In this document: in pieces, positions 1 through 6,066 of the stretch
How the letters are laid out: every line of letters begins with the position of its first letter
Position numbering within the stretch: the first letter of the stretch is position 1
Assembly: GCA_934771675.1 (NCBI GenBank)
Contig: CAKVMF010000008.1
Span: forward strand, 1 to 15,624
Direction: 5' to 3'
Length of the DNA stretch: 15,624 nt
Source of the DNA: an uncultured Clostridia bacterium
Lineage (GTDB): Bacteria; Bacillota; Clostridia; Christensenellales; UBA1242
Program-made: the position numbers and the translations under genes
Notes under the pieces: model-generated
Database searches by the model: none
The model's input: only the letters and a program-made list of their open reading frames with translations
Told to the model about the DNA's origin: nothing

Positions 1-2
1 AC

Positions 3-47
3 AAACTTCTTGATGATGCAAACACTGGAAACAAAACAGGAGAATAG
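3..47 (+). CDS. C-terminal end of an unidentified protein (5' end outside window)
   Basis: The window opens inside a reading frame that runs to a TAG at 45-47 and encodes only the last 14 residues, KLLDDANTGNKTGE. The frame is supported mainly by its position: its stop lies 13 bases before a strong intrinsic terminator on the same strand, as expected for the last gene of a transcription unit. The tail is hydrophilic and too short to assign to any family. It is separated from the lipoprotein cluster downstream by the terminator and a candidate promoter, so it probably belongs to a different operon. Confidence 0.5.
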   Translation, partial: KLLDDANTGNKTGE

Positions 48-60
48 TTTGCCATATTTT

Positions 61-91
61 AAGCCGAGGGGGATTGCTCTCGGCTTTTTTT
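61..91 (+). terminator. Intrinsic terminator of the upstream gene
   Basis: A 10-bp stem pairs 61-70 with 77-86 (core AAGCCGAG with CTCGGCTT, one G-U pair) around a 6-nt loop at 71-76. A run of seven T follows at 85-91. The stem is GC-rich against a very AT-rich background, a standard Rho-independent terminator for the gene ending at 47. Confidence 0.9.
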
Positions 92-123
92 GTTGTAATT
101 TTTTCTTGGAGTCTGCTATTTTC

Positions 124-150
124 TTGACTAAAAAATTTAGATATTATATT
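124..150 (+). promoter_or_regulatory. Candidate sigma-A promoter for the lipoprotein cluster
   Basis: TTGACT at 124-129 matches five of six -35 consensus bases. TATATT at 145-150 is the best-spaced -10, but the spacer is only 15 bp; TATTAT at 142-147 is closer to consensus but too near. A promoter is expected here, between the terminator at 61-91 and the first lipoprotein gene at 177. The exact hexamers are uncertain. Confidence 0.4.
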
Positions 151-176
151 CTTAAAATATATATAGTGAGGGTTTT

Positions 177-1001
177 ATGAAAAGATTATCAAAAGTGTTA
201 ATTTGCTTTGTTATGGCATTGTCTGCAACTCTTGGTCTTGTGGCATGTGGAACAAGCTCTTCAGGTGGTGGTGTACAGCCAACAAATTCTGAAATTGCAG
301 CAAATACCTTGAAGGAAACTTATCAAAGCATAAAAGAAATAAAGTATTTTAGTTTTAGTGAAATGGAAGGTAGTGATAGTAGCAGTATTGTTAGACACAA
401 TGCGTTTATTACAAATGACGGAGAACACATCAAGCAACTTTATGATGGCGTTTATACTGAATATGATATCAGCACAAAAGCCATTTTTGTTCGTGATAAC
501 TACGACCATAACAGACAAAATCCAAGAGAAACAATAAAAGAAAATAAATATGAATATGTGGAATCTCCATTCTGGTCAGATTTTTATACTTTTTATTTAG
601 TAAAAAATGATCCAAAAACATATTTAGGAAAGAGTTACATCGCAGATGACAACGATTTTAAAACCACAACAGTTGTGGTTGGAAAACTCAAACAACAAGA
701 AGAAGATGGGAAAAAAATAGTTTCGTTTACGTTTTCACAAGTTGTGGAAAACAAACACGAAGGTAAAATAATATCAAAAGATGTTGCTGAAACAACATAC
801 ACATTTTATATTTCATCTTTACAGAAATCTCAAAATAGTTCTGAATCTTGGACAACGATTTCAAAGTTTACAGCTGAAACTTTAGTGAAAAAATATCTTG
901 TCGAAAGTGAAACACCTTATGAATCATCATTTGAGATAAAAAGCAGAGAATACTCATACAGCCCATCAAAAGAATACACTGAAATTTCTGGTGTGGCATA
1001 A
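177..1001 (+). CDS. Secreted lipoprotein of unknown function, paralogue 1 of 3
   Basis: This 274-aa protein starts with a typical lipoprotein signal peptide: positive residues K2 and R3, a hydrophobic core at about residues 7-21, and the lipobox LVAC with the lipidated cysteine at C24, followed by a Ser/Gly-rich linker. It should be anchored by lipid to the outer face of the cytoplasmic membrane. The mature part is hydrophilic, rich in Lys, Glu, Ser, Thr and Tyr, with no catalytic motif that I recognise. Its early segment ANTLKETYQSIKEIKYFSF aligns with segments in the next two genes (KILNEAYQNALNSRYVTI, KILNKAYNTAITRKYYTV), and the C-terminus ends in a related ISG motif, so the three are paralogues. 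GTGAGGG at 166-172 is the ribosome binding site. The next gene starts 15 bases after the stop, so the three are probably co-transcribed. Confidence 0.85.
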   Translation: MKRLSKVLICFVMALSATLGLVACGTSSSGGGVQPTNSEIAANTLKETYQSIKEIKYFSFSEMEGSDSSSIVRHNAFITNDGEHIKQLYDGVYTEYDISTKAIFVRDNYDHNRQNPRETIKENKYEYVESPFWSDFYTFYLVKNDPKTYLGKSYIADDNDFKTTTVVVGKLKQQEEDGKKIVSFTFSQVVENKHEGKIISKDVAETTYTFYISSLQKSQNSSESWTTISKFTAETLVKKYLVESETPYESSFEIKSREYSYSPSKEYTEISGVA

Positions 1002-1016
1002 AACAGGAGATAAACA

Positions 1017-1838
1017 ATGAAAAAATCAAAAATTCTTTCAATATTTTTAGCATTTTCAATGCTTGTTTGCATCCCACTAATGTTTTCAAGTTGTTCAAAG
1101 GATGATGACAATACTCCAAATGTGAAAGCAGAAAAAATTTTAAACGAGGCATATCAAAATGCTTTAAACAGTAGATATGTTACAATCAATCGTGCTAGGA
1201 CTGTAGAGTTTGCAACAAACATGTATGGTTCTGATGTGAATGAATCAAATGTTTCATATATTGACTTGACTGATGACGAAATTTTGCTTGAATACACTGA
1301 AAGTAACAATTCTTATTACATTGAATTTCAAAAATCAAACAACAAATATTATAAAGATGTTTTCAATAGCAAAACCATTACAAAATATCGTTTATCTAAA
1401 TTCAATTATTACACAGATATTAGAACCGCCCTTGATTTAGCAGAGATGTATAATGTTTACAAAGCAAAGGTTGAAACAGAACTTGCAGAGTTAAATGACA
1501 CAAAGAAAGATGTTTACGGAACATATTACGTTGCATCTGATATGTCAGTTTCCAAAAGCGACTCTAAAAAAACTGTTACTTTCAATATTGGCTATGTTGA
1601 TTTTTCTAAAACAGAAACGATTTATCCAAATCAACCAAAGGACATTAATGTTCAAATTGAATTTAATATCATGATTGATGACGGCAGACTCAGCGAACTT
1701 GTTATAACAACAAAAAGTTATGATTTGTCAAGTGGAAGTTCTTATCCATACAAAACAGAAATATTAAAAAATAGCTATAATTACACAACTTCATCACTCA
1801 TCACCTTTGATGTGTCTGGATTTATTTGCACATTTTAG
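1017..1838 (+). CDS. Secreted lipoprotein of unknown function, paralogue 2 of 3
   Basis: This 273-aa protein has a lipoprotein signal peptide with K2, K3 and K5, a hydrophobic stretch at about 6-23, and a slightly unusual lipobox FSSC with the cysteine at C26. An Asp-rich linker (SKDDDN) follows. The mature domain contains the family segment AEKILNEAYQNALNSRYVTI and ends in ITFDVSGFICTF. The FDxSGF tail recurs in the extension behind paralogue 3 and is therefore probably the conserved C-terminal strand of the family. The ribosome binding site AGGAGA is at 1005-1010. The stop TAG overlaps the ribosome binding site of the next gene. No enzymatic motif is visible; a surface ligand-binding or stress-related role would be guesswork. 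Confidence 0.85.
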   Translation: MKKSKILSIFLAFSMLVCIPLMFSSCSKDDDNTPNVKAEKILNEAYQNALNSRYVTINRARTVEFATNMYGSDVNESNVSYIDLTDDEILLEYTESNNSYYIEFQKSNNKYYKDVFNSKTITKYRLSKFNYYTDIRTALDLAEMYNVYKAKVETELAELNDTKKDVYGTYYVASDMSVSKSDSKKTVTFNIGYVDFSKTETIYPNQPKDINVQIEFNIMIDDGRLSELVITTKSYDLSSGSSYPYKTEILKNSYNYTTSSLITFDVSGFICTF

Positions 1839-1849
1839 GGGAATAAAAA

Positions 1850-2557
1850 ATGAAAAAACTAAAGACGATATTTTCTATATTTATGATGCTAGTTTTTGCG
1901 ATTATTCCAGTTACGCTCACAGCCTGTGGTTCAAATAATGAAAGTTCAACATTTGCAGAAGCAACAAAAATTTTAAACAAAGCATATAACACTGCAATTA
2001 CAAGAAAATATTACACAGTTCTCGTTGATGAAACAACGAAAGAATTAGCATCAGATGCAAGACATATTGCACAAGTTACAAATGATGGAAAAAATATAAA
2101 ATCTCAGGTAAAAACTTTCATCAATAAAGATAGCAATGGTGTTCAAAATTTATATGCACAGTTCAAAAAATCAACAACTGGTTTTAATGTTGCAGAGTTC
2201 AATGCTGAAACAAAAATTTATAACACAAGAGTAATTGAAGATAGCGATTATTACTTTAAAGGCTTTGGAACAAACGATTATTTTTCAAATATAGATTATG
2301 TTTCAACTTACAATGTTGCAAAAAATGCTATCAATATTGAAAAGGGAAAGTATGTTGAATCAAACAAAAAGTTGTATGATTACTACAATGTTTCTTCACT
2401 TTTAATAAAGAATTATTCTGGTTATAAGATTGTTTCATTTGACTTTAGATATTATATTGAAAATCAAAGTGGAACAGCAACAATCAGAGAAGTTTATAAT
2501 GAAGAATATAGAATTTTTATTCAAGATGGTTTAATTCAATATGTGTTCTTGGATTAA
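1850..2557 (+). CDS. Secreted lipoprotein of unknown function, paralogue 3 of 3, probably truncated by a nonsense codon
   Basis: This 235-aa protein has a clear lipoprotein signal peptide (K2, K3, K5, hydrophobic core, lipobox LTAC, C26) and the family segment ATKILNKAYNTAITRKYYTV. It is about 40 residues shorter than its two neighbours (274 and 273 aa) because of an in-frame TAA at 2555-2557, right after YVFLD. The same frame continues for 43 more codons with a family-like ending. Adding those gives 279 codons, matching the siblings. AGGGGA at 1837-1842, which includes the upstream TAG, serves as the ribosome binding site. The gene may be a recent pseudogene, a phase- or strain-variable allele, or carry a sequencing error. 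The shortened protein would still be exported but would lack the conserved C-terminal strand. Confidence 0.75.
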   Translation: MKKLKTIFSIFMMLVFAIIPVTLTACGSNNESSTFAEATKILNKAYNTAITRKYYTVLVDETTKELASDARHIAQVTNDGKNIKSQVKTFINKDSNGVQNLYAQFKKSTTGFNVAEFNAETKIYNTRVIEDSDYYFKGFGTNDYFSNIDYVSTYNVAKNAINIEKGKYVESNKKLYDYYNVSSLLIKNYSGYKIVSFDFRYYIENQSGTATIREVYNEEYRIFIQDGLIQYVFLD

Positions 2558-2689
2558 ACAGTTGAAAGTGTTAACAACAAGGGTGAACTTACTGGTGCAA
2601 GTGCAGGAAGAACTGTGAAATATACTTACACATACAATGCAGATGAAAAGATTGATTTTGATACGTCTGGATTTGTTAAAGGTGTTTAA
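2558..2689 (+). pseudogene. In-frame C-terminal remnant of lipoprotein paralogue 3
   Basis: Directly after the TAA of paralogue 3 the same frame stays open for 43 codons to a TAA at 2687-2689. It encodes a hydrophilic stretch ending KIDFDTSGFVKGV. This matches the C-terminus of paralogue 2 (ITFDVSGFICTF) and lies just before the operon terminator, where the natural stop should be. There is no ribosome binding site or start codon to make it a separate gene. The most economical reading is a point change to TAA (from GAA, AAA or CAA). Confidence 0.75.
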
Positions 2690-2692
2690 TTT

Positions 2693-2724
2693 AAGGCATA
2701 ACACATGGGGTTACGCCTTTTTTT
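2693..2724 (+). terminator. Intrinsic terminator of the lipoprotein cluster
   Basis: AAGGCATAAC at 2693-2702 pairs with GTTACGCCTT at 2710-2719, giving a 10-position stem with one A-C mismatch and a 7-nt loop. It runs into a T tract ending at 2724. It begins four bases after the downstream TAA at 2687-2689, which supports that codon as the original end of the third lipoprotein gene. Confidence 0.88.
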
Positions 2725-2755
2725 CGCTTATTTTCTAAAATTTGTGAAAAAATTA

Positions 2756-2784
2756 TTGCAAATCAATGTTTTTTATGGTATCAT
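2756..2784 (+). promoter_or_regulatory. Extended -10 sigma-A promoter of rpsB-tsf
   Basis: TTGCAA at 2756-2761 (four of six consensus bases) is followed by a 17-bp spacer and TATCAT at 2779-2784 (five of six). TGG sits directly upstream of the -10, giving an extended TGn element. Transcription should start near 2791, exactly where the first leader hairpin begins. Confidence 0.7.
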
Positions 2785-2790
2785 TCTGCT

Positions 2791-2902
2791 ATCACACATT
2801 TGTGGTGATGTTTTTGGTGTTGCGCAAAATTAAATTTTTATGGTTTTGCGTTCCAAAGGCAGTTGACCCACAAAGAGGGATAAACAAAAGGAGAAAAAAA
2901 TT
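2791..2902 (+). promoter_or_regulatory. Structured 5' leader of rpsB
   Basis: About 112 untranslated bases separate the predicted transcription start from the rpsB ATG. Two hairpins are visible. The first pairs 2791-2797 (ATCACAC) with 2802-2809, leaving a bulged G at 2805. The second pairs CGCAAAA at 2823-2829 with TTTTGCG at 2844-2850 and can be extended by weak and G-U pairs. A Shine-Dalgarno AGGAG lies at 2889-2893. S2 operons are commonly autoregulated by S2 binding to leader RNA in other bacteria; that this leader works that way is inference. I do not recognise it as a named RNA family. Confidence 0.5.
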
Positions 2903-3727
2903 ATGGCAGTTGTATCAATGAAACAACTACTCGAGGCAGGTGTTCATTTTGGTCACCCAACAAGAAAATGGAATCCAAAAATGAAAAAATACATTTTCAC
3001 CGCAAGAAATGATATCTATATCCTTGACCTTGAAAAAACAGTAACTTTGATTGATGAAGCATATGCTTTTGTTAAATCAACAGTTGAAGCTGGCGGATCA
3101 ATTTTGTTCGTAGGAACAAAAAAACAAGCAAAAGATGCAGTTATTGAAGAAGCACAAAGAGCTGGAATGTTCTACATGGGCAATCGTTGGCTTGGTGGCA
3201 CACTCACAAACTTCAAAACCATCAGAAGCAGAGTTGACAGACTTACAAAATTAAATCAAATGGAAACAACAGGTGAGTTTGACCTTCTTCCTAAAAAAGA
3301 AGTTTTGGGACTCAAAGCTGAAAGACAAAAACTCGAAGATAACCTTGGCGGTATCAAAGAAATGAGAACTCTTCCAGCAGCACTTTTTGTTGTTGACCCA
3401 GGAAAAGAATACATTGCAGTTCGTGAAGCAAAGAGCCTTGGAATTCCTATCGTTGCTTTGGTTGACACAAACTGTGATCCAGATAACATTGATTATGTTA
3501 TCCCAGGAAATGATGATGCTATCCGTGCCGTTAAACTTATTGCAGGAGCTATGGCTGATGCTTGTATCGAAGCAAAAGAAGGCGAAGAAGGTTTAGCAAG
3601 AATCAAAGCTGCAGAAGCAGAAGCAGAAGCTGCAAAAGTTGCTGCTGAAGCTCCAGTTGAAGAAAATGCTCCAGCTGCTGAAACTGAAACAGTTAATGCA
3701 GAAGTTGAAACAAAGGTTGAAGAATAA
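2903..3727 (+). CDS. rpsB: 30S ribosomal protein S2
   Basis: S2 is a component of the 30S ribosomal subunit that is incorporated late and is needed for S1 or mRNA docking. The 274-aa product has the family hallmarks VHFGHPTRKWNPKM near the N-terminus, FVGTKKQAKDAV, the GNRWLGGTLTNF motif and FVVDPGKEYIAVREA. The Bacillus protein is about 246 aa; the extra length is an Ala/Glu-rich acidic tail from about residue 228 (runs such as AAEAEAEAAK), encoded by near-repetitive GCAGAA triplets and likely disordered. The ATG has AGGAG nine bases upstream. tsf follows after 26 bases under the same promoter, the usual pairing in bacteria. Confidence 0.98.
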   Translation: MAVVSMKQLLEAGVHFGHPTRKWNPKMKKYIFTARNDIYILDLEKTVTLIDEAYAFVKSTVEAGGSILFVGTKKQAKDAVIEEAQRAGMFYMGNRWLGGTLTNFKTIRSRVDRLTKLNQMETTGEFDLLPKKEVLGLKAERQKLEDNLGGIKEMRTLPAALFVVDPGKEYIAVREAKSLGIPIVALVDTNCDPDNIDYVIPGNDDAIRAVKLIAGAMADACIEAKEGEEGLARIKAAEAEAEAAKVAAEAPVEENAPAAETETVNAEVETKVEE

Positions 3728-3753
3728 TTTATTAGTTTTAAGGAGAAAAAATT

Positions 3754-4404
3754 ATGGCATTTACAGCAAAAGATATTACAACTTTGAGAGAGCAAACCGG
3801 TGCAGGTATGCTTGATTGCAAAAATGCACTCACAGAATGTGATGGCGATATGAACAAAGCCGCTGACTGGCTTCGTGAAAAAGGAATTGCAAAAGCTGCA
3901 AAAAAACAATCAAGAATTGCTGCTGAAGGTTCAGTTTTCCTTTACAACCACATGAATGGTAAAATTGGTGTTATGCTTGAACTTAACTGTGAAACAGACT
4001 TTGTTGCTAAAAACCCAGACTTTCAAGAACTTGGACATGATATTTGTTTGCATATTGCAGCAAATGCTCCAAAAGTAGTTTCAAAAGATGATGTTGAAGC
4101 AGCAGATCTTGCAAAAGAAAGAGAAATCCTTCGTGCACAAGTTATCAATGAAGGCAAGCCAGAAGCTATGGCTGACAAGATCGTTGATGGAAAAATCAAC
4201 AAATATTACAAAGACGTTTGTTTGCTTGAACAAGACTTTGTTAAAAATCCTGACATCACTGTTCAACAACTTGTTAATGACGCTATCTTGAAAATCGGTG
4301 AAAAGATTTCTGTTAGAAGATTTGCAAGATTCGTTATGGGTGAAGGTCTTGAAAAAAGACATGATGATCTTGCTGAAGAAGTTAAGAAACAAATTAGTGA
4401 ATAA
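3754..4404 (+). CDS. tsf: Translation elongation factor Ts (short form)
   Basis: EF-Ts is the nucleotide exchange factor that releases GDP from EF-Tu. The N-terminal UBA-like domain is clear (TLREQTGAGMLDCKNAL, then a WLREKGIAKAAKK segment). It is followed by the signature CETDFVAKN at residues 79-87, whose T-D-F element contacts EF-Tu. The protein ends with the usual C-terminal module (VSVRRFARFVMGEG type). At 216 aa it is well below the 280-300 aa of E. coli or Bacillus EF-Ts; one core subdomain and the coiled coil are reduced, as in the short forms of Thermus and some Clostridia. AGGAG lies upstream. The gene ends the rpsB transcription unit at a strong terminator, and pyrH, its usual downstream neighbour, is absent. 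Confidence 0.97.
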   Translation: MAFTAKDITTLREQTGAGMLDCKNALTECDGDMNKAADWLREKGIAKAAKKQSRIAAEGSVFLYNHMNGKIGVMLELNCETDFVAKNPDFQELGHDICLHIAANAPKVVSKDDVEAADLAKEREILRAQVINEGKPEAMADKIVDGKINKYYKDVCLLEQDFVKNPDITVQQLVNDAILKIGEKISVRRFARFVMGEGLEKRHDDLAEEVKKQISE

Positions 4405-4411
4405 TATTTTG

Positions 4412-4440
4412 AAAAACACAGAAAAGATTCTGTGTTTTTC
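4412..4440 (+). terminator. Intrinsic terminator after tsf
   Basis: A perfect 12-bp stem pairs 4412-4423 (core ACACAGAA) with 4428-4439 (TTCTGTGT then five T) around an AAGA loop. The A-rich 5' arm and T-rich 3' arm make it potentially bidirectional. It separates rpsB-tsf from frr, which has its own promoter downstream. Confidence 0.9.
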
Positions 4441-4501
4441 TTTTGCAAATTATCATAATTTAATAATAATATTTATTTTTGTGTCAAAGCGTTAAAATTC
4501 A

Positions 4502-4530
4502 TTGAAATTTGTAAAAAAATTTAGTATTAT
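4502..4530 (+). promoter_or_regulatory. Sigma-A promoter of frr and downstream genes
   Basis: TTGAAA at 4502-4507 (five of six consensus bases), a 17-bp spacer and TATTAT at 4525-4530 (five of six) make a strong predicted promoter. Transcription would start near 4537, giving a very short leader of about 17 nt that still holds AGGAG at 4543-4547 before the frr ATG. Confidence 0.75.
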
Positions 4531-4553
4531 ATAGGAGATAAAAGGAGATTATT

Positions 4554-5129
4554 ATGAATACAAACAATGAAAATGTAGACCTTATTTTTATGGACTATGA
4601 TGAAGAACTTAAAAAATCAGTTAATCATTTTGAAACTGAACTTGCATCAGTTCGTGCAGGTAGAGCAAATCCACATATTTTGGATAAAATTTTGGTTGAC
4701 TACTATGGAACTCCAACTCCAATTAATCATATTGCTAACGTTTCAGTTCCAGAAGCAAGGCAACTTTTGATTTCACCATGGGACATTTCAAATGTTAAAA
4801 ATATCACAAAGGCAATTTTGGCTTCAGATCTTGGCATCACTCCAACAGATGATGGAAGAGTTATTAGACTCACATTCCCAATGCTTACCGAAGAGAGAAG
4901 AAAAGAACTCGTTAAAAGCACAAGAAAACTTGTTGAAGATGCAAAAATAGCTTGCAGAAATGCTCGCCGTGATGCAATTGAAGGGTTGAAGAAACTCAAA
5001 AAAGACAGTGAAATAACTGAAGATGAAGAAGCTTCATATGAAAAGCAAGTTCAAAAACAACTTGATGACGTTTCTGCAAAACTTGATAGACTCATGGATG
5101 ACAAAGAAAAAGAAATCATGCAGGTTTAG
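4554..5129 (+). CDS. frr: Ribosome recycling factor
   Basis: RRF splits post-termination ribosomes together with EF-G. The 191-aa product is close to the usual 185 aa, with about six extra residues at the N-terminus. Hallmarks are ELASVRAGRANPHILDKI, VDYYGTPTPINHIANV and the ARQLLISPWD segment, then RVIRLTFPMLTEERRKEL, with the long helical domain I charged throughout the C-terminal half. AGGAG is six bases before the ATG. The gene is first in its transcription unit instead of following pyrH, and the stop is one base from the ATG of the next small gene. Confidence 0.97.
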   Translation: MNTNNENVDLIFMDYDEELKKSVNHFETELASVRAGRANPHILDKILVDYYGTPTPINHIANVSVPEARQLLISPWDISNVKNITKAILASDLGITPTDDGRVIRLTFPMLTEERRKELVKSTRKLVEDAKIACRNARRDAIEGLKKLKKDSEITEDEEASYEKQVQKQLDDVSAKLDRLMDDKEKEIMQV

Positions 5130-5130
5130 T

Positions 5131-5337
5131 ATGTTTGATTTTGATTCTCTTGTTGGGCTTGAAGAATCTCAAGCAAAAAATATTTTAAAAGAAAATGGGT
5201 TTAAAAATATTAAGTCCATTTTAAATTCAAAACAAACTTTATTAAGCGGAACAAAATTGGTTTGTGCCGTTCAACAAAAAGATGATGAAATCGTTCTTAT
5301 TTGTGGAGAGTTTTTGCTTAATATTAAGGAGAACTAG
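5131..5337 (+). CDS. Small conserved-looking protein of unknown function between frr and uppS
   Basis: This 68-aa frame starts one base after the frr stop and ends directly against the uppS ATG, so it is tightly packed in the operon and likely translated by coupling; only a weak CAGG (5121-5124) precedes it. It opens with FDFDSLVGLEESQAKNILK and ends with EIVLICGEFLLNIKEN. The pattern of LVG, a helix of the EEAKxILxENG type, a Gly-Thr turn and two short strands resembles a single PASTA domain or an I78-type inhibitor fold. That is inference from pattern only. There is no signal peptide or membrane segment, so it should be cytoplasmic. It contains two cysteines (in VCAV and ICGEF). The uppS ribosome binding site lies within its last codons. 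Confidence 0.75.
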   Translation: MFDFDSLVGLEESQAKNILKENGFKNIKSILNSKQTLLSGTKLVCAVQQKDDEIVLICGEFLLNIKEN

Positions 5338-6054
5338 ATGTTTTTTAAAAGAAAATTAAAAGAAATTGATTACACCAATATGCCAAAACACATTGCTTTT
5401 ATTTGTGACGGAAACAGAAGATGGGCAAAGCATAGGGGGCTTCCAACTTTGCTTGGACACAAAGAAGGCGTTGAGGCAATAAAGAGAATAATTAGAAGGG
5501 CTTCAGAACTTAATTTTGAAAACCTTACATTTTTCTGCTTTTCAACTGAAAATTTTGACAGAAGCAAAGAGGAAGTTGATTATTTATTCAATCTTTTCAA
5601 AGAGCTTTCAAAAATGACAAAAGATTTGATTGAACATGATTATAGATTTCATCATACCGGCGACAGAAGTTTGCTCAGTAAAGAAATTCTAGATATTATT
5701 GACAAGGCAGAAGCCGACACCTCACATTGCAAAAAGGGAACCGTTAACATTGCTCTTGCTTATGGCGGAAGAAATGATATTGTAAATGCCTGCAAGCGCA
5801 TTGTAAATGAAAAGGTTAAAGCTGAAGATATCACAGAAGAATCTTTCAAAAAGTATTTAACAACTGGTGACATGCCAGATGTTGACCTTTTGGTTAGAAC
5901 TAGTGGTGAACAACGTATCAGTGGATTTTTGCTTTACAACATGGCATATGCGGAACTTTATTTTGTGAAAAAGAATTGGCCATCATTTAAGGGTGAAGAC
6001 CTTGATGATTGCATTCGTGAATATCAACATAGACACAGAAGATTTGGAAAATAA
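5338..6054 (+). CDS. uppS: Undecaprenyl diphosphate synthase (cis-prenyltransferase)
   Basis: UppS extends farnesyl diphosphate with isopentenyl units to make the C55 carrier lipid for peptidoglycan and other wall polymers. The 238-aa length fits the family. The first conserved block HIAFICDGNRRWAKHRG places the catalytic Asp at D24. Further blocks are LGHKEGVEAIKRI, TFFCFSTENFDRS, ALAYGGRNDIVNACK and the C-terminal LLVRTSGEQRISGFLLYNM with the RRFG ending. Bacillus has DGNGRWA where this protein has DGNRRWA, a common variant. Start choice is secure: AGGAG lies six bases upstream and the preceding TAG abuts the ATG. cdsA follows after 12 bases, the standard arrangement of lipid genes in Bacillota. 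Confidence 0.97.
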   Translation: MFFKRKLKEIDYTNMPKHIAFICDGNRRWAKHRGLPTLLGHKEGVEAIKRIIRRASELNFENLTFFCFSTENFDRSKEEVDYLFNLFKELSKMTKDLIEHDYRFHHTGDRSLLSKEILDIIDKAEADTSHCKKGTVNIALAYGGRNDIVNACKRIVNEKVKAEDITEESFKKYLTTGDMPDVDLLVRTSGEQRISGFLLYNMAYAELYFVKKNWPSFKGEDLDDCIREYQHRHRRFGK

Positions 6055-6066
6055 AGAAGGTAAATT

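Noticed and set aside
2540..2700. Frameshift rather than nonsense change in lipoprotein paralogue 3
   Set aside because: The family-like C-terminal tail is in the same frame as the upstream part, so no shift is needed.
3595..3700. Triplet repeats at the end of rpsB as a tandem-repeat or CRISPR-like element
   Set aside because: They are imperfect codon-level repeats inside the coding sequence with no spacer structure.
3493..3909. Minus-strand frame of 138 codons opposite rpsB and tsf
   Set aside because: It is the antisense of the Ala/Glu repeat tail and the UBA domain; Ser/Ala/Phe-rich, with no promoter or ribosome binding site.
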